Notes: generated by a model not told the origin, from the letters alone. Numbered from the stretch's first letter, positions 47,016 through 58,599 are shown. The stretch is 64,000 nt of DNA from Crocodylus rhombifer (GCA_038503035.1 JAVSML010000028.1:193464-257463); one strand, 5' to 3'. Numbers and translations are program-made.

Positions 47016-48060
47016 CAGGGGTTGGCAATTTATGGCCCCTGGGTGAGGTCCAGCCCACAGAACCATTGGATCCAGCCTGTGGTGCTAGAGACAGAAGTTG
47101 CACATAAATTGGCTTAAGTTATTAGAAACTGGTTTAAACCTGTAACAGAACAGAAGCTCAGTGTACATAAGCCGGTTTCAAAATGGCTTAAACTGGTTTA
47201 AGATAAACCTGGTTGAATATAGTATCAGACTTAACTGATTTGGATCAAACTGGTTTACAAAACTTCTGTCCCAGACCCCTTTCTGTTTCAAGTTAAATCA
47301 CAGTCCCCCAGCATCCCAGCTTGCTTTCCAGCTCTGGGCTGGGCTGTGCTGTTTGTTCCAGACAGCAGGTCTGTCCCTGCCCATCTGCTCCCTAGCTGGA
47401 GTAGTGTGATGCCTGGCCAACAAGCAGGTGGGGGGCAAGCCTGGCTGGGGATGTAACCCAGTCTATGATGGGGGGAGGACTGCCCCCCACCCTAGAAAAC
47501 CTTGGCTGGGGTCTGGGGCAAGGGGGGGGGCGTTAAATACGCTTTGCCCTGCTCAACCGTACTGCTAGGTACAACTGTGGACTACAAATCCTAGAGGCAC
47601 CTGGAAGCAGGAAGAGGAAGTGATGAGCAACCCTGCAGAGTCCTGCTATTGTGATTTTGGACTTCAAATTCCAGAAACCTTCCGGGCAGCAGGAAGAGGA
47701 AGTGCACATATAACTGGAGAGCTATGCTTTAGCACCACCCAGCTTCTGGCTTGAGTGCAAGCCTGTAGCTGCATTTTCTGAATCAAAGGTAAATGTCTGT
47801 TTACTTCTGTTTCAATTTAATCTGTACAGCTTAGACTAACCCGCAAAGACTGAATTGATTCAGCCTTGGACTTTTTGACCATCTGTACTTAGCCTGGATG
47901 TGGGGCTTCTTTGGCATTTGGCAGTGGGGGGCTTCTGCAGTGAGTGCTGCCACAAGGACAAGCTGTGGTGGCAGCCTGATCCTAGTACTTGCCCATCCAC
48001 CCACCTCTGACCCAGGGTGGATCATTCTGGTCTGCAGCCAGAAAAGGGTGCCTACCCCTG
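47016..48060. mobile_element. hAT-like element, host of a nested MITE
   Basis: The ends are inverted: CAGGGGTTGGCAATTTATGG on the left, and CAGGGGTAGGCACCCTTTTC when the right end is reverse complemented. This CAGGGGTnGGCAA start is characteristic of hAT (Charlie-like) termini. The flanking 8-mers (ccctcaac, tcgtgaac) agree at only five positions, so a target duplication is doubtful. Most of the interior is the family B MITE at 47084-47894. Confidence 0.6.
47084..47894 (+). mobile_element. Harbinger-like MITE family B, longest copy (about 811 bp)
   Basis: Starts GCTAGAGACAGAAG and ends CATCTGTACTTAGCC. Shared family words are 'gaaactggtttaaacctgta', 'acagaacagaagctcagtgt', 'taagataaacctgg' and 'tctgtcccagacccctttct'. 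The interior is GC-rich and includes 'ggacttcaaattccagaaac'. No coding sequence was recognised. Confidence 0.75.
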
Positions 48061-48064
48061 TCGT

Positions 48065-49380
48065 GAACTATAACACCCAGTTCTCATATTAACTCCAGCC
48101 ATTGTGATGTGTCTTCTGCTCTTTACCCAAAGGTAATATGAAGAACAATGTAGACAGTGAGGCCTGAATAATGGTGTTTACTAAATATGCAGGTGGTCCT
48201 ACAAGCACCTACTATCACCCTGCTGTGGGGGTTATGTCTGACTTAGCTGTTAAAACTACTTCAGCATGCTTGTTCCTATGAAATTGCAAACTCCGTTTTA
48301 GCCACACATTTTTATGAAGCTTCTCTTTTCTATAAGTAGACCAAGAGATCAATTTATCATTCATGGCCCGGTCCTCTGACTGAAATCAGTCAGAGTTTTC
48401 CCAATTTTATGAGCAAGAACAGGCTGATATGCAAGATTTCTGCATAGGGAATACAGCTTCAACTGCATTACAGGGGAAATAGGAAACAAAAGCTTCAGAT
48501 CACAGACCAACGAGCGCGCAGGTTTCTATGTCAACTTAGCATAGAAAACTCACAATGAGAAAGATGTTTCTGAGTATAGTCAATGACATTATGGCTCTTT
48601 TTGTATTAGCTATTATGTTTCTGGTTTCCTTTTTTCTTGGGTGGCATGTGAGTATATGTGCATGTGCTCTGAACTGTCAGTGCCTTTGAATCCCACCAAT
48701 TATTGCCATATGAGGGCACACACTCACATTTTCCTCCTTTCATACAGCACAATCATTGTACTATGGACCAATGAGGATAAGATACAACTCCCCATGGAGC
48801 CATCAGTGCTGTTATTTCATTGTCAGACAGAGGGGTATGTGTTGAGAGATGTACAGCTATCAGAAGCAAGAACTGGGCAAATGCAATAGAATCACTGGCT
48901 AAAAATCTAAACTGAATCTCCCATATGTCACTATAAAAACCTACCCCTAGATCACTGAGTTGGTCTAACCAGTTTTAGCAGATACATTTGTTTTAACCTC
49001 TTAACTCCTAGACTGCATATGATGGTAACAATAGAAATTAATGAACATGCTGGGAAATATATTCAGTCTTAAATGTTACACTTGAGTGCTTAACAATATT
49101 TCTTGATCATTACGTCAGAGAGATATATAATTAGATTTATATTTATGTGCTGTTTGCAACTTATACGGTTATTTCTGTTAATGCAATCAATGCTGTGGGA
49201 GTATGAAAATGATGAGTGCATTATTATACCTTTATGAGGAAGAGTTATTCAAACGTGAATGGTGGTGACACATTCTGTATTAGTGTTCAGTATGCTTATC
49301 CTAATCAAAACAGCCTAAATAATACACAATCTCATTCATATGCATACTGCAGTTCAGTATTTTCATTGTTCAGCGCTAAC
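48065..49380. other. No gene recognised
   Basis: AT-rich intergenic sequence. The 82-codon frame at 48641-48889 is unsupported. Confidence 0.5.
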
Positions 49381-49384
49381 TCTG

Positions 49385-50150
49385 TGTAGCAGGTTCAGTG
49401 CTGGAGCAGCCCTGGCATTTTCCTGCCATGCCCTGATGTTATGATTGGACAAGGAAACTGCCCCTGGAAGGAAAGGGGTTTGGGGTGTTAGGCACTTGTC
49501 TCTCCCAGCCTTGGCCCACTTTAATTTGGGTAGTCCCCTCTGCCTGAGATCTACTGTCTCAGGACCATAGGCTCCTGAGCCTCTCAGCCCCCGGTCTTGC
49601 CTTCATGGGACCAGAGTCTGTGCCCCCAGTCTTTTCTGGCTGACATCACAGTCCTTCCACTAACAGCAGCATTAGATAATTTGAAGAGTCTAGAACCTAG
49701 GAGTGCCCTTGGCATCCTTGTCAGTGGCCTCTGCCCTTACAGTCATATTTAAACATAAATGAAAAGAGATGAACATCTGCTCTTAAACAAAGGGTTCTTT
49801 TGCTGCACCTACCCGGAGCCTGTGCCTGGGCTGCCTTGCAGCCCTACCCGCTGCCCCACATTTGTGGGGACTAAGCCTCGTTAGCCCTAGCCTTCCACCA
49901 CCTATGTGTGTGGGAAGAAAGCCCCCACCTTAGGGGGGCTTTCTCCCAGCCTCCACTGTGTAGTCACCATCTGGGGGGAGTCCAGACTGGGGTAGGGGTC
50001 CATTTTCCCTCCCATTTGCTCCCATGCTGCTGGAGGCAGGCATGGGGAGGCTGTCTCAGCTCTCTGCCAACTGGGGGTGGGGCCACCCAGCTAGGCTGGA
50101 GCAGGGTGGGGGATGAGCAGGGGCTTCAATGCATCATTGGACACAGGGAG
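49385..50150. other. GC-rich block, unclassified
   Basis: Composition shifts to GC-rich between about 49385 and 50150. The block has many 'cctgcc', 'ggggg' and 'ctgagcctctcag' words and no domain-bearing frame. It is probably transposon or LTR internal debris, with a family B MITE copy at its right edge. Confidence 0.4.
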
Positions 50151-50160
50151 ACTGAGACCT

Positions 50161-50372
50161 AAATTGTATCAGGAAGGGATCTGGGACAGAATTTCAATAG
50201 ACTGATTTAACCTAAATTAGTTAAGTGTGATACTACATCCATCTAGGTCTATCTGGAATTGGTTTGGGCCATTTTGAAACCAGTCTATGCGCACTGAACT
50301 TCTGTTCTGTTGCAGGTTTAAACCAGTTCTGGATCAGTTGTATTGGCTTATGTGTAATGTATGTCCCTAGCC
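50161..50372 (-). mobile_element. Harbinger-like MITE family B, truncated copy
   Basis: The reverse complement begins GGCTAGGGACATACATTACA and includes 'aactggtttaaacctgcaac', 'agaacagaagttcagtgcgc' and 'aattctgtcccagatccctt'. TTA follows the intact end at 50373-50375, as expected for a 3-bp target. The far end is missing. Confidence 0.75.
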
Positions 50373-50379
50373 TTACTGC

Positions 50380-53300
50380 CTCAGTTTCCCAGCCCCAACA
50401 TAAAAGTCTTTCCTTTCTCTAAGCCTTTGTCTTGTCTATTTTATAAGATCATAGCTTGTACAGTTCAACACAAGGTGGCTTTGATCTTGTTTTGGGATTC
50501 ATTCAAATAATTAATAATAATGAGATTGTATCTTTTGTTATTTCATCCAGGAGAACATTGTTAAATATCTCTGCAGAACAAATATTTACAGACAAATAGC
50601 CCGCTCTTAATCCCATTGAAACAAGAAATAAGATTTCATTTGAAAAGGGAGCAGAAAGTAGCCCATAATTAAAGGATGTCTGGTGTTTGAGGATGAATCC
50701 TTCTTTCTTTTTCACATCTACGTGAGCCCCGGCCCCTTTGGAACTGACATATCTCTGCAACCTGGTAGGTAAAATCTGGGGAGACCATCCAGGAGTTATT
50801 CATGTCCTGTGCCCCATCCAAATCAGGGGTCACCCCACATATATGTATATACTGAGAGGGCAGGAGAAAGCCAAGGATATGTTTCATGGAGCTGCAGCTG
50901 TGAGGGTTTCACTGGGAATGCACTTGTGTATAATGGGCATGGTGTATATCCAGTGGAAGGAATATTGTAGCTCCATCCCTGAGGAGGAAATCTGCTGTAT
51001 CCCAGACCCTGGAGTACCAACTTCACTAAATTTGGATATTAAGGGCTGTACTGGGGGGAATGAGTACATTTTCCCTGTAAATTGCAAGTATTTTGTGATG
51101 AAATGAACCTGAAAAAATGACTTTGTTTGGAAAACAAACCAAAATCTCTATAATGAAAGAGGTCTCCGATATGAATCATGCAAGGAGCCCATGACACACA
51201 GATCCTGGCTATTTATGAAGCGCTGTCCATTAACTGCAATGACTGAACAGATCCTTCACTTCAAGGGGGCTCAAAAGCAATTGGGAACTTAGGATAAAAT
51301 GGTGCAGCAGCTCCAAGGAAGTAACTCCCTAGAGAATCGGGTAGTGTGACAGGAAGAATAAAGCATGAGCATAATTCTGTGTTCTGAATCACTGGAAGCC
51401 TCAGGTCATTGTGCACTGCTTCCTGCCTCCCAAATACACAACAGAAGCAGTGTGGATTGGTGACAGAGAATGGGTTTGTTTGACAAGATATTAGTTTATG
51501 AACCGGGATCACAAGTTTAAAAAGACACTCCCCCATCCTCCTTCCCCACTTCCCCCTCATCTTAGGTCTCTTCTACCCACAGGAGCAGTTAGTCATCTGT
51601 TCAGTAGCTATTAATCATTGTGCTCCCCTTAATACAGGCATCAAGTTCCCCTGGCCTCCATAATCAACTTATCACCTTTTATATTGTTGCACTTAAATAG
51701 TGCAAAACTATTTTCCAGTGCTTTGCCTTAAACTCTTCACCTTCTGCCTGCAGGTCCCTTTATGCAAGGAGTTTCCCAGAACTGGCATCTCTTTCACTAG
51801 AGTCCTGGCTAAAAAGATTAGATCAGGAGTCCATACCTCTGCTTTCCCATAGCGGCTACTTTGCAATCTTCTGCTAAAATAAAATAAGTCAAAAAGTTGT
51901 CCCACCGTAGATTCCACTTCTTAAAAGAGCATTCATTTCTCCTAGGGCTCTGTAGGCATACCAGTTTGTGAGCCACTGATCTCCACGCTCCCTTGCGAGG
52001 ATGTGACCAGAAAAAGGTGGCACAGTCAGGGCTTCCTAGACTCTAGCACCTCTAGTTAGCAAGGTGGCTTCTTATAGACAGCAGCTACTATAATGTACTG
52101 CATCCCTGAGGCTTCTCTCTTGTATGTACCTAGACCTGATCCAATCCCCAAGCCCCTGAGCGTAGCTCTTACAAAATCTAATGCATGTTTCATGGGGTCC
52201 ACTCTGGGAAACCTGTAACAATGTGGATAGATGATTTTCATGTGAGCTCTCAGGGAAGTCAACAGCACTATGTACACAGTAATGGAGAGTTTGTGCTACC
52301 GGATTCATAGTTAATATATTTCTCCAGAAAATGTTGATAAGGCGCATTCTGAAGTAGTACTTTGAAATGTTGTGGAAACACGATGCCATCGCGTAGGCAT
52401 TGTTATACTTGGACATAGTAGTCTACAGCAGCTGTGAATTTTCAAATTCAGGACAGTCCAGCTGGGAGTCAGACAAAAATGATCAAAGGAAAAGAAAGGT
52501 GATGCTGTTGTTTATAAAGAGCCACTACCATTGCTCTTCTTATCCCGGTGTGCTCAGGGCCTGATCATTCTATTGAAGTTGATAAAAAAAACTCTAAATG
52601 ACTTTAGCAGCTTTAGGCCCTGCAGGAGTACACCTGTCTTAAATCTTTTTGTCTTTATAAATACTTTGAGTTGGATTATTGCTCTGGGCCATTTTTCACC
52701 TGCCTTTGTTCATGCCCTCCATTTATGTATGAAGTAATGGTCAAGGAAATGAATATTACTTGATTTAGGACAAGAAACACTTTGCAGCCTCAGCCCTACA
52801 TACCCATGCTGTTTCTAGGCTGTTGTGCCTCAAACATTTCTTTTTTAACACCTCAAAGACAAATATTCAAATAATGATCCCAGCTCTATCCTTCTTGGCT
52901 TTACTGTTTTTGTGCCCTTAATAGATTATTTCATTTAAGTGGATGTCCTGGGCAATTACAGCACACAAACATTTCAGATACTATCAGCCATAGCTAAATG
53001 CTTCAGGACCCAGGGATACAAAAATAATAATTTCTAGGTATCCCCGACATATAACAGCTATTTTAATGAGAACAAAATGAGATAGAATCTGGAATTTCCC
53101 AGGAAACTTGTTCTAAACAGAAATGGCCAGAAAAAAACCACCATGCGGGACATCTGTAGGCAACAGGCATCCGAACAGGGCAATTAATAGGCTGTAAGGC
53201 CAGATTGGCTAATCAGGATCATTGCTTCTGACCTCCTTAAACAGGCCAGAACACTGCTGCAGTCATGGCTACTCGAGATACAATGGGATGCATCCAAAAT

Positions 53301-53920
53301 CTAGCAAAATTACTGCAAAGGCTGCTATTGGCTTTGGATCTGGGTCATTGTTTATAGATAAACTGAACTACAAGCCTCCTGCAGAACTGTGGGGGAATTT
53401 GTGGATAAAGCAGGATTAATCTTCCAGCCAATAGCTGGGGGGAGGGAGGGGTGTAACAAGGAACCCTTGCTCTGTTAGTGGGAGAAGGCTGTGGAATAAA
53501 CAAAACCTATGAAGGCCTTTATGAGAGCAGGGTTTTTTGTGGCTTAAAGGGCTAAGAGCCTGGGAAAAGAAAACACAGCTGGAGGGGTAGAAAAAAAAAC
53601 CCACCATAAAAGAAGCCCCATGTGGTCACCAGCAAAAAGTGAAAAAGAGATAGGGTACCTGCAATCACTTGCAGCCCTGCTACAGGTGGACCAAAACTAA
53701 GCCAAAAGGAGGCAGCTGACAGGGCTGAAAGGACTAATGAGAAACCCCTGTACTCAGACGGACTGGCTGGACAGAAGGGAAGGGGTTAACTAGTCTAAAA
53801 GTCTCATCCTCAAGCCAGAAGGTTTGCTCTACCACTGGATGGGAAAGGATGAAGAGCTCACAGGCAAGCTGCTGTAAAGCCTGAAGTCACAGTAAAGGGG
53901 GGAACCTTTGGATGTTTAAT
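50380..53920. other. No gene confirmed; two longer frames noted
   Basis: A + frame of 122 codons (50738-51106) and a minus frame of 114 codons (52072-52416) stand out by length in AT-balanced sequence. Neither shows a domain I can name. The minus frame reads naturally (CIRFCKSYAQGLGDWIRSRY) and might be a transposon-protein relic. Otherwise this is plain intergenic DNA. Confidence 0.4.
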
Positions 53921-54026
53921 GTGCTGGGGGGGCAGGTGCTTCAATCAGAGCAGCTCTGAGAGCCACTCTAATTAAGGCACCTGGAGCATCATGTGTATAA
54001 GCATCCCCATGCTGAGAAATGGCAGA

Positions 54027-54086
54027 GGGGGTGCTTTAACTAAAACTTATCAAAAGAGCTTTAAGAGCTTTAGTTAAAGCACCCCC
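54027..54086. repeat. Hairpin, perfect 18-bp arms
   Basis: gggggtgctttaactaaa pairs with tttagttaaagcaccccc across a 24-base loop. Confidence 0.95.
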
Positions 54087-54124
54087 ACTGCTATTTTTCA
54101 GTTCAGGGATCATGTGATGCTGGA

Positions 54125-54162
54125 GTCTGCTGGAGCGTGGTAAATACCACGCTCCAACAGAC
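54125..54162. repeat. Hairpin, 18-bp arms with 2-base loop
   Basis: gtctgctggagcgtggta pairs with taccacgctccaacagac, with one mismatch. Confidence 0.95.
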
Positions 54163-54609
54163 TTGATTAATTGAGTCTGCTCTAATGTGCTGTAATTACA
54201 GTGTGTCAGAGCAGCCTAGCTTCATGTCTATAGCCCCTCCTAGTGCTAAGTTGACCCAGAAGGGTGAAAGCTTGAGCTCTTATGGGGGGGCACACCTGGA
54301 AGGACTCTTTTCTTCATTAGGATTAGAACAGTAACAACTGGAGGACTGGGAATGGCTTGCAGGACATGTTGTAGGTACCTAGAAGTGCCCAGTGAGCTTT
54401 AACCCCTTTTGAGGCCAGAAAACCAGAGACTAGGGAATGAGTACTACAAGGGCCAGGAAGGCCCAGAAAGAGTTTTATCCCCTTCAAGGCCACAGGGAAA
54501 AGTTACCTTGGTGACCTTGTGCTGGAGGACCTAGGCAAGATAGAGACAGGGGCCGTGTAGTGGTCCTGCTTGTCCCCCTGCCCATCACCTAAGCAGGGAG
54601 CGCAGCCTG

Positions 54610-54675
54610 CCAGGGGGTGTGCCAGTGCTCTCAGGGTGTGCACGTGCACCCCTGTGTACCCCCTACATGTCACCA
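54610..54675 (+). repeat. Transposon terminal fragment, copy 2
   Basis: Aligns with 32961-33026; both end 'cctacatgtcacca'. Here the continuation 'ctg' completes a caccactg terminus typical of hAT-like ends. Confidence 0.55.
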
Positions 54676-54792
54676 CTGCCTACAAGAATACTTATCCCAT
54701 TAAGGCATGGTAGATGAGGGTGGTGGTAGAGAGGAGCTGAGGCACTGTTACTTCCTGCCAGGGCTAGCCCTGCCACAGAGTATCAGTGACAT

Positions 54793-54836
54793 GCTGGAAA
54801 CTGAGGATTGTCCAGAAGTGCTCCTCAGTTTCCAGC
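54793..54836. repeat. Hairpin, perfect 15-bp arms
   Basis: gctggaaactgagga pairs with tcctcagtttccagc across a 14-base loop. The right arm runs into a local direct repeat ('cagcaccaggag-atagcagg'). Confidence 0.95.
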
Positions 54837-55087
54837 ACCAGGAGCATAGCAGGACAATCTAACTCCCATCAGTATCTCAGCACCAGGAGTGTAGCAGGGC
54901 AACTTAACACAATGACCAGTGCTGCTGTGACAATATTTATTTATTGTGGGCCACCCACTTCTCTCACAAAGACAGTGCTTGTGGCTGCTGCCCTGGTCAC
55001 TCCCCCTCAGTAATGCTACCAGTTAGCTTGTCCCAAACTTCAGCATTTGCCAGTCTCTTCTTAATGCCCCTTTTGCTACTCTAAATC

Positions 55088-55500
55088 AGGGCTTTCTGAC
55101 TGGCAGCCCACTGGCTGGAGGAATTAACATGCAGCCCCTGGGCCTGGATGCTGCTCCCCATTGCTCCTGCTTCTGCAGGAAGTTGGGATCTTGGGGGCAG
55201 AGGGGAGCCAATAAATTGCATGGCAGAGGGGTTTGTGCTACCTGGGTGGCAGCAATGATTGGGAGGGGAAGCAACAGTTGAGGGTTGAAACTGCCCAAGC
55301 AGCAACAGTTGCATTGCGTGCATGTGGTGTTCAGGGGGTACGTCTTGTGGAGCAGTGGTGGTGGGGGTAGGAGATTTGTGCTGCCCATGGGGGGGGGGGT
55401 CCTAGGAAACCTGTGTGGCTCCCACCATAGGCAGCTGGGCCTTGGGACCCACAACCAATGTGGCATGTGGCCCCCAGCTCCTCTGAAGCTGAGCAGCATT
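55088..55500. other. GC-rich segment, hAT-like debris suspected
   Basis: Opens with 'cagggctttctgactggcag', reminiscent of a hAT terminus, and contains a run of 10 G (55390-55399). The minus frame of 168 codons (55086-55592) is Pro/Gly-rich without a domain. Confidence 0.35.
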
Positions 55501-55504
55501 GCTC

Positions 55505-56200
55505 TCGAGTAAACTAAAATGTACTTTTGTTGCAGAGGCCAGTGCATAATTGCTTCTATGTGGCATCCCCTTTCCAGCTGTACCCAGATCATAACTTAGC
55601 ACTGGCCACAAGCAATCTTGTAATTGCTGTTGAATGTGAACAAGAAATTACTTCTGTTCATCCTCCTATCATGGATGATATAATTCAGGTTCCTAGCTTG
55701 CATTTGAAGATTTAATCTCGTGTTCTTGTAAGAAGGGTTCTTCAATTCATGAGCTTATAAAATAGCCAAGTAAAAGTTAATGGAAAAAATTAAAAGAAAG
55801 GAAAAATTAGGCCATCCAGGAAAGAGAGGGGAGGAAAAAAAACAAGTAAATTTAATGTGTATTAGATCTTTTTGACTGGTCTCAGAAAAATACAAACAAT
55901 CTAAACTGAAAAGAATACTTAAAAGCACTCCTTTGGGGCTCAACAGACTCTTCAAAGTACAATAACTTAGAAGCGCTGCAGTTTTGTGACAAAATAATGT
56001 TTTGCATTTTAGCAGCAGCAAAACTCATCAAAAATGTATAATAATTTTCCCCCACTCCTGGCTAAAAACAGAATTACTGTAGCAGTGATACAAAACACAG
56101 GACTCCCTTCTTGTAGCTGATATATAAAGCCTTGCTTACCCATAGTTCTGGTTGTTCTAGGGCTAATACAGCTCTGTAAAATTCTTTCAAGAAGTAAGGG
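55505..56200. other. No gene recognised
   Basis: AT-rich intergenic sequence with no notable structure. Confidence 0.5.
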
Positions 56201-56204
56201 AGCA

Positions 56205-56370
56205 GGTGGCTAAGGTATACCCATGGGAGCATACTGCTGCCTGCAGACAGACCCTCTGTGAGGTAGGGCAAAGCACTTGGCCTCATTTTCCGTTGGTAAA
56301 ATGGAGACAATAATACTTCCCTACATCAAAGAGTATTGTGAGGTGCTCAGATATGGCAATAGAAAGTATT
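56205..56370 (+). mobile_element. MIR-type SINE 3' half
   Basis: 'ggcctcattttccgttggta', 'aaatggagacaataatactt', 'ccctacatcaaagagtattg' and 'tgaggtgctcagat' follow the MIR 3' consensus order. Confidence 0.8.
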
Positions 56371-56374
56371 AAAG

Positions 56375-57010
56375 TATCTTTCACAAATGGGTTATCCTTC
56401 TATGTGAATCATCTGGTCTTCCTCTTTACATTGAGCCTTTTCTAATTTTTATTCTAAGCAGAAGTTGCAAAAAGCTGTATGGTTTCAAGGGGAAGATTCC
56501 TTTTGGCCATTATCTTTTCATACTTCATGCCAAGCCCAGTGCTGCACTGAGTAGAGTTGTATAGAATACATGTCACCTAGTATTATTTGAGTTAAATTAT
56601 AGCTGTACCCACATGTATGTCCTTGGGGAAGAGTGGGGGGGAGAAATACTTTTAGAGTATTTCCTCACTGTACCCACAGAAAAGGCAGTACAGTGCTGGC
56701 ACCTGCACTCCCATAGTACAAAGCAAATCCTATAACAATTGATAGTAGCATTACAAACTCCAAGGGGACACACCCAGGCTCCCCTTATTAGTACCAGCCA
56801 AAGAGGGACTGATGAAAGCACAGACATAACAAATACATTGCTGAAAATGCGGTTTCCAGTACCTTTAGAGCTGTTCTGGGTAGAGGTCTACTAGCCAAGG
56901 AGGCAGCTAGCCAATTTAGCAGTGAGCTCACAGGGCTGGCCACCATTTTTGTAGGTTTATCACAGTGGGCCTCCTACTCCCATGCTTCTGATTGACCAAG
57001 GGGCCCTGGC
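56375..57010. other. No gene recognised
   Basis: Intergenic, with no supported coding frame. Confidence 0.5.
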
Positions 57011-57014
57011 AGTC

Positions 57015-57036
57015 CCACCTCTCCCTGGAGAGGTGG
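57015..57036. repeat. Small perfect hairpin
   Basis: ccacctctcc, a 2-base loop, then ggagaggtgg. It directly precedes the larger palindrome. Confidence 0.9.
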
Positions 57037-57160
57037 CCCAAAACTACATCTTAGTTATCGTGATTTAAGCCCAGGGCAGCCATTAATCCATGTGTTATTA
57101 AGCATGGATTAATGGCCTCCCTGGGCTTAATCAGGATAATTAAGCCATGGTTTTGGGGCC
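57035..57160. repeat. 126-bp imperfect palindrome (hairpin MITE)
   Basis: Outer arms: ggcccaaaac... with ...gttttggggcc. Middle: ttaagcccaggg with ccctgggcttaa. Inner: ccattaatccatg with catggattaatgg around a 10-base loop. Nearly the whole span pairs. This is typical of a small fold-back MITE; no target repeat was established. Confidence 0.9.
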
Positions 57161-57164
57161 ATCC

Positions 57165-57468
57165 CCAATCTAACCATTCAATTACACTCCATATGCACCT
57201 TGGAGCAGATGGCTGAGAAGGGGCCACAGGCAGTGCAGCCCCAGCCCCTTCCTCACCATCAGCCCTGAGACATGGGTGTACCTGCTGTCAGCAACAAGCT
57301 GGCCTGGGGCTCCACAGACCCCAATATAACCCCAGTGCAGCCTCTCCACCATCTGCTGCAAGCAGCCCAGGCTCCATGGTGGGTGTCAGGGACCTGCCCA
57401 GAGCTTAGGCCAGTTGTGGCAGACAGTGAGGAGGGTCTGCAGAGCCCTGGCCTGGCTCTTTGCTGGCA
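57165..57468. other. GC-rich intergenic segment
   Basis: No gene. CAG/CTG-rich words; it borders the solo LTR. Confidence 0.4.
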
Positions 57469-57473
57469 GTGGG

Positions 57474-58252
57474 TGTGTGAGTTCGATGCCGAATTGTATA
57501 AGGACTGAATTAAGCACAGGCTCAGACCTGGATGTTCAATTTAAAACTTTTATTGTTTCACAAAGCCATAAACTAAAGGAGGTCTGTTGGTTCACGAGGT
57601 TCCCAAATCAAGCCCTTGCTTTCTAACCCGGAGGCTAGGTGCGGCTGCCTGATTCAGTAGTCTCAGAACTGGTCAACAGCTCATTTAAAAGGAGTCCCTT
57701 ATCTTTTTTTAGACAAAAGATACAAAACTGTCTCCATGTTGGCAGTGAGGCATCTAACATAACTTTACTATTACTTATATATGATAACACTTACACATAT
57801 GCATTTCTAATTCTTACTTCTATTGGTTATTTAGTTAACTTATCAATATTATAATTTTAGGTGATATGCTTTGTATTATAATTTTTGCGCTTCTTATGTT
57901 AATTTTTAATGACCTTTATATTTCTTATGTTAATTTTCTATAACCTAAATACATTATTCATCTATATGTTTTGCTGGTTTTAGCAGGGTTAAAATGTCAA
58001 GGCTGACATAACATGTGGTTGTTTTTCGTCATTGCGGTTTAGCCATCCGGTTTCCTGTTTTAACAATATAAGCTGCTTGCCTGCTATTTTTATCATTGTC
58101 CAAGGGTCAGAAGGTCAGCATTTTTATCTAAGGGTCAGAAAGTGATTACCAGAATGTCAATCGCTGACTCCTCAACCTCCTTGAAGCAGTCTGGGAGTTT
58201 CAGTGCATTGTTCTTAACGCTAGGCCTTGCTTAGCATCAGCACTATCTCACA
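57474..58252 (-). mobile_element. Solo LTR, second family (779 bp)
   Basis: Perfect 5-bp duplications GTGGG (57469-57473 and 58253-58257) flank a segment beginning TGTGTGAG and ending CTATCTCACA on the + strand, so the ends are TG...CA inverted repeats. Orientation is inferred as minus, because an AATAAA lies on that strand at 57549-57554, near where the LTR 3' end would be. A TATA-like 'aatataaagg' also lies on that strand near 57912. The interior is AT-rich with repeated 'cttatgttaatttt' words (about 57892 and 57921). No retroviral genes accompany it. It does not resemble the LTR at 37909. Confidence 0.85.
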
Positions 58253-58257
58253 GTGGG

Positions 58258-58505
58258 TGCATGCATGCCTCAGGGTTGAGGGCGGGGAAGGGGTCACCAT
58301 TCACCCCAAGATGCATGTGTACTTGCCACAAGCAGCAAGCTGGACCAGGGCTTCATTGACCTAGGTGAAGTTGCTTGTATCTTCCCTGCTGTCTCCTGGG
58401 CACAGTCCCATGCCCCATCCACCCCCACCCCTCACCTGTACAACAAGACTGGAGGGCTTCCTGCCCTTTTCTCTGCTTGTCAGTAATTTTTCTTTTTTTA
58501 AAGTA
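58258..58505. other. Intergenic spacer
   Basis: No gene. GC-moderate, with repeated 'atgcatg' words near 58261. Confidence 0.4.
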
Positions 58506-58506
58506 A

Positions 58507-58598
58507 GCCCACCAAAATCACGGAGCCCACCTTTTTCATGGAAACACATGATTTTGCATTGTCTGTGAAAAAGGTGAAATCATGATTTTGGTAGGCCC
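58507..58598. repeat. Hairpin MITE fragment, 92 bp
   Basis: Outer arms gcccaccaaaatca and tgattttggtaggcc pair with one mismatch. Inner arms cacctttttca and tgaaaaaggtg pair perfectly. The central 'catgattttgcattg' repeats the outer word. Confidence 0.85.
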
Positions 58599-58599
58599 C

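Larger units (their letters stand above)
53925..54236. mobile_element. MITE family C, copy 2, with two strong hairpins
   Basis: Shares 'ttagttaaagcacccccact' and 'ttgattaattgagtctgctc' with copies near 29.5 and 62.1 kb. Two hairpins lie inside: 54027-54086 with perfect 18-bp arms, and 54125-54162 with 18-bp arms, one mismatch and a 2-base loop. Boundaries are approximate. Confidence 0.65.

Noticed and set aside
50738..51106. Plus-strand open frame of 122 codons as a gene
   Set aside because: Reads through without a domain or repeats that I recognise, no promoter or splice context, and opposing frames of similar length.
55086..55592. Minus-strand open frame of 168 codons
   Set aside because: GC-rich, Pro/Gly-rich and crosses a G-run and suspected hAT debris. 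No domain.
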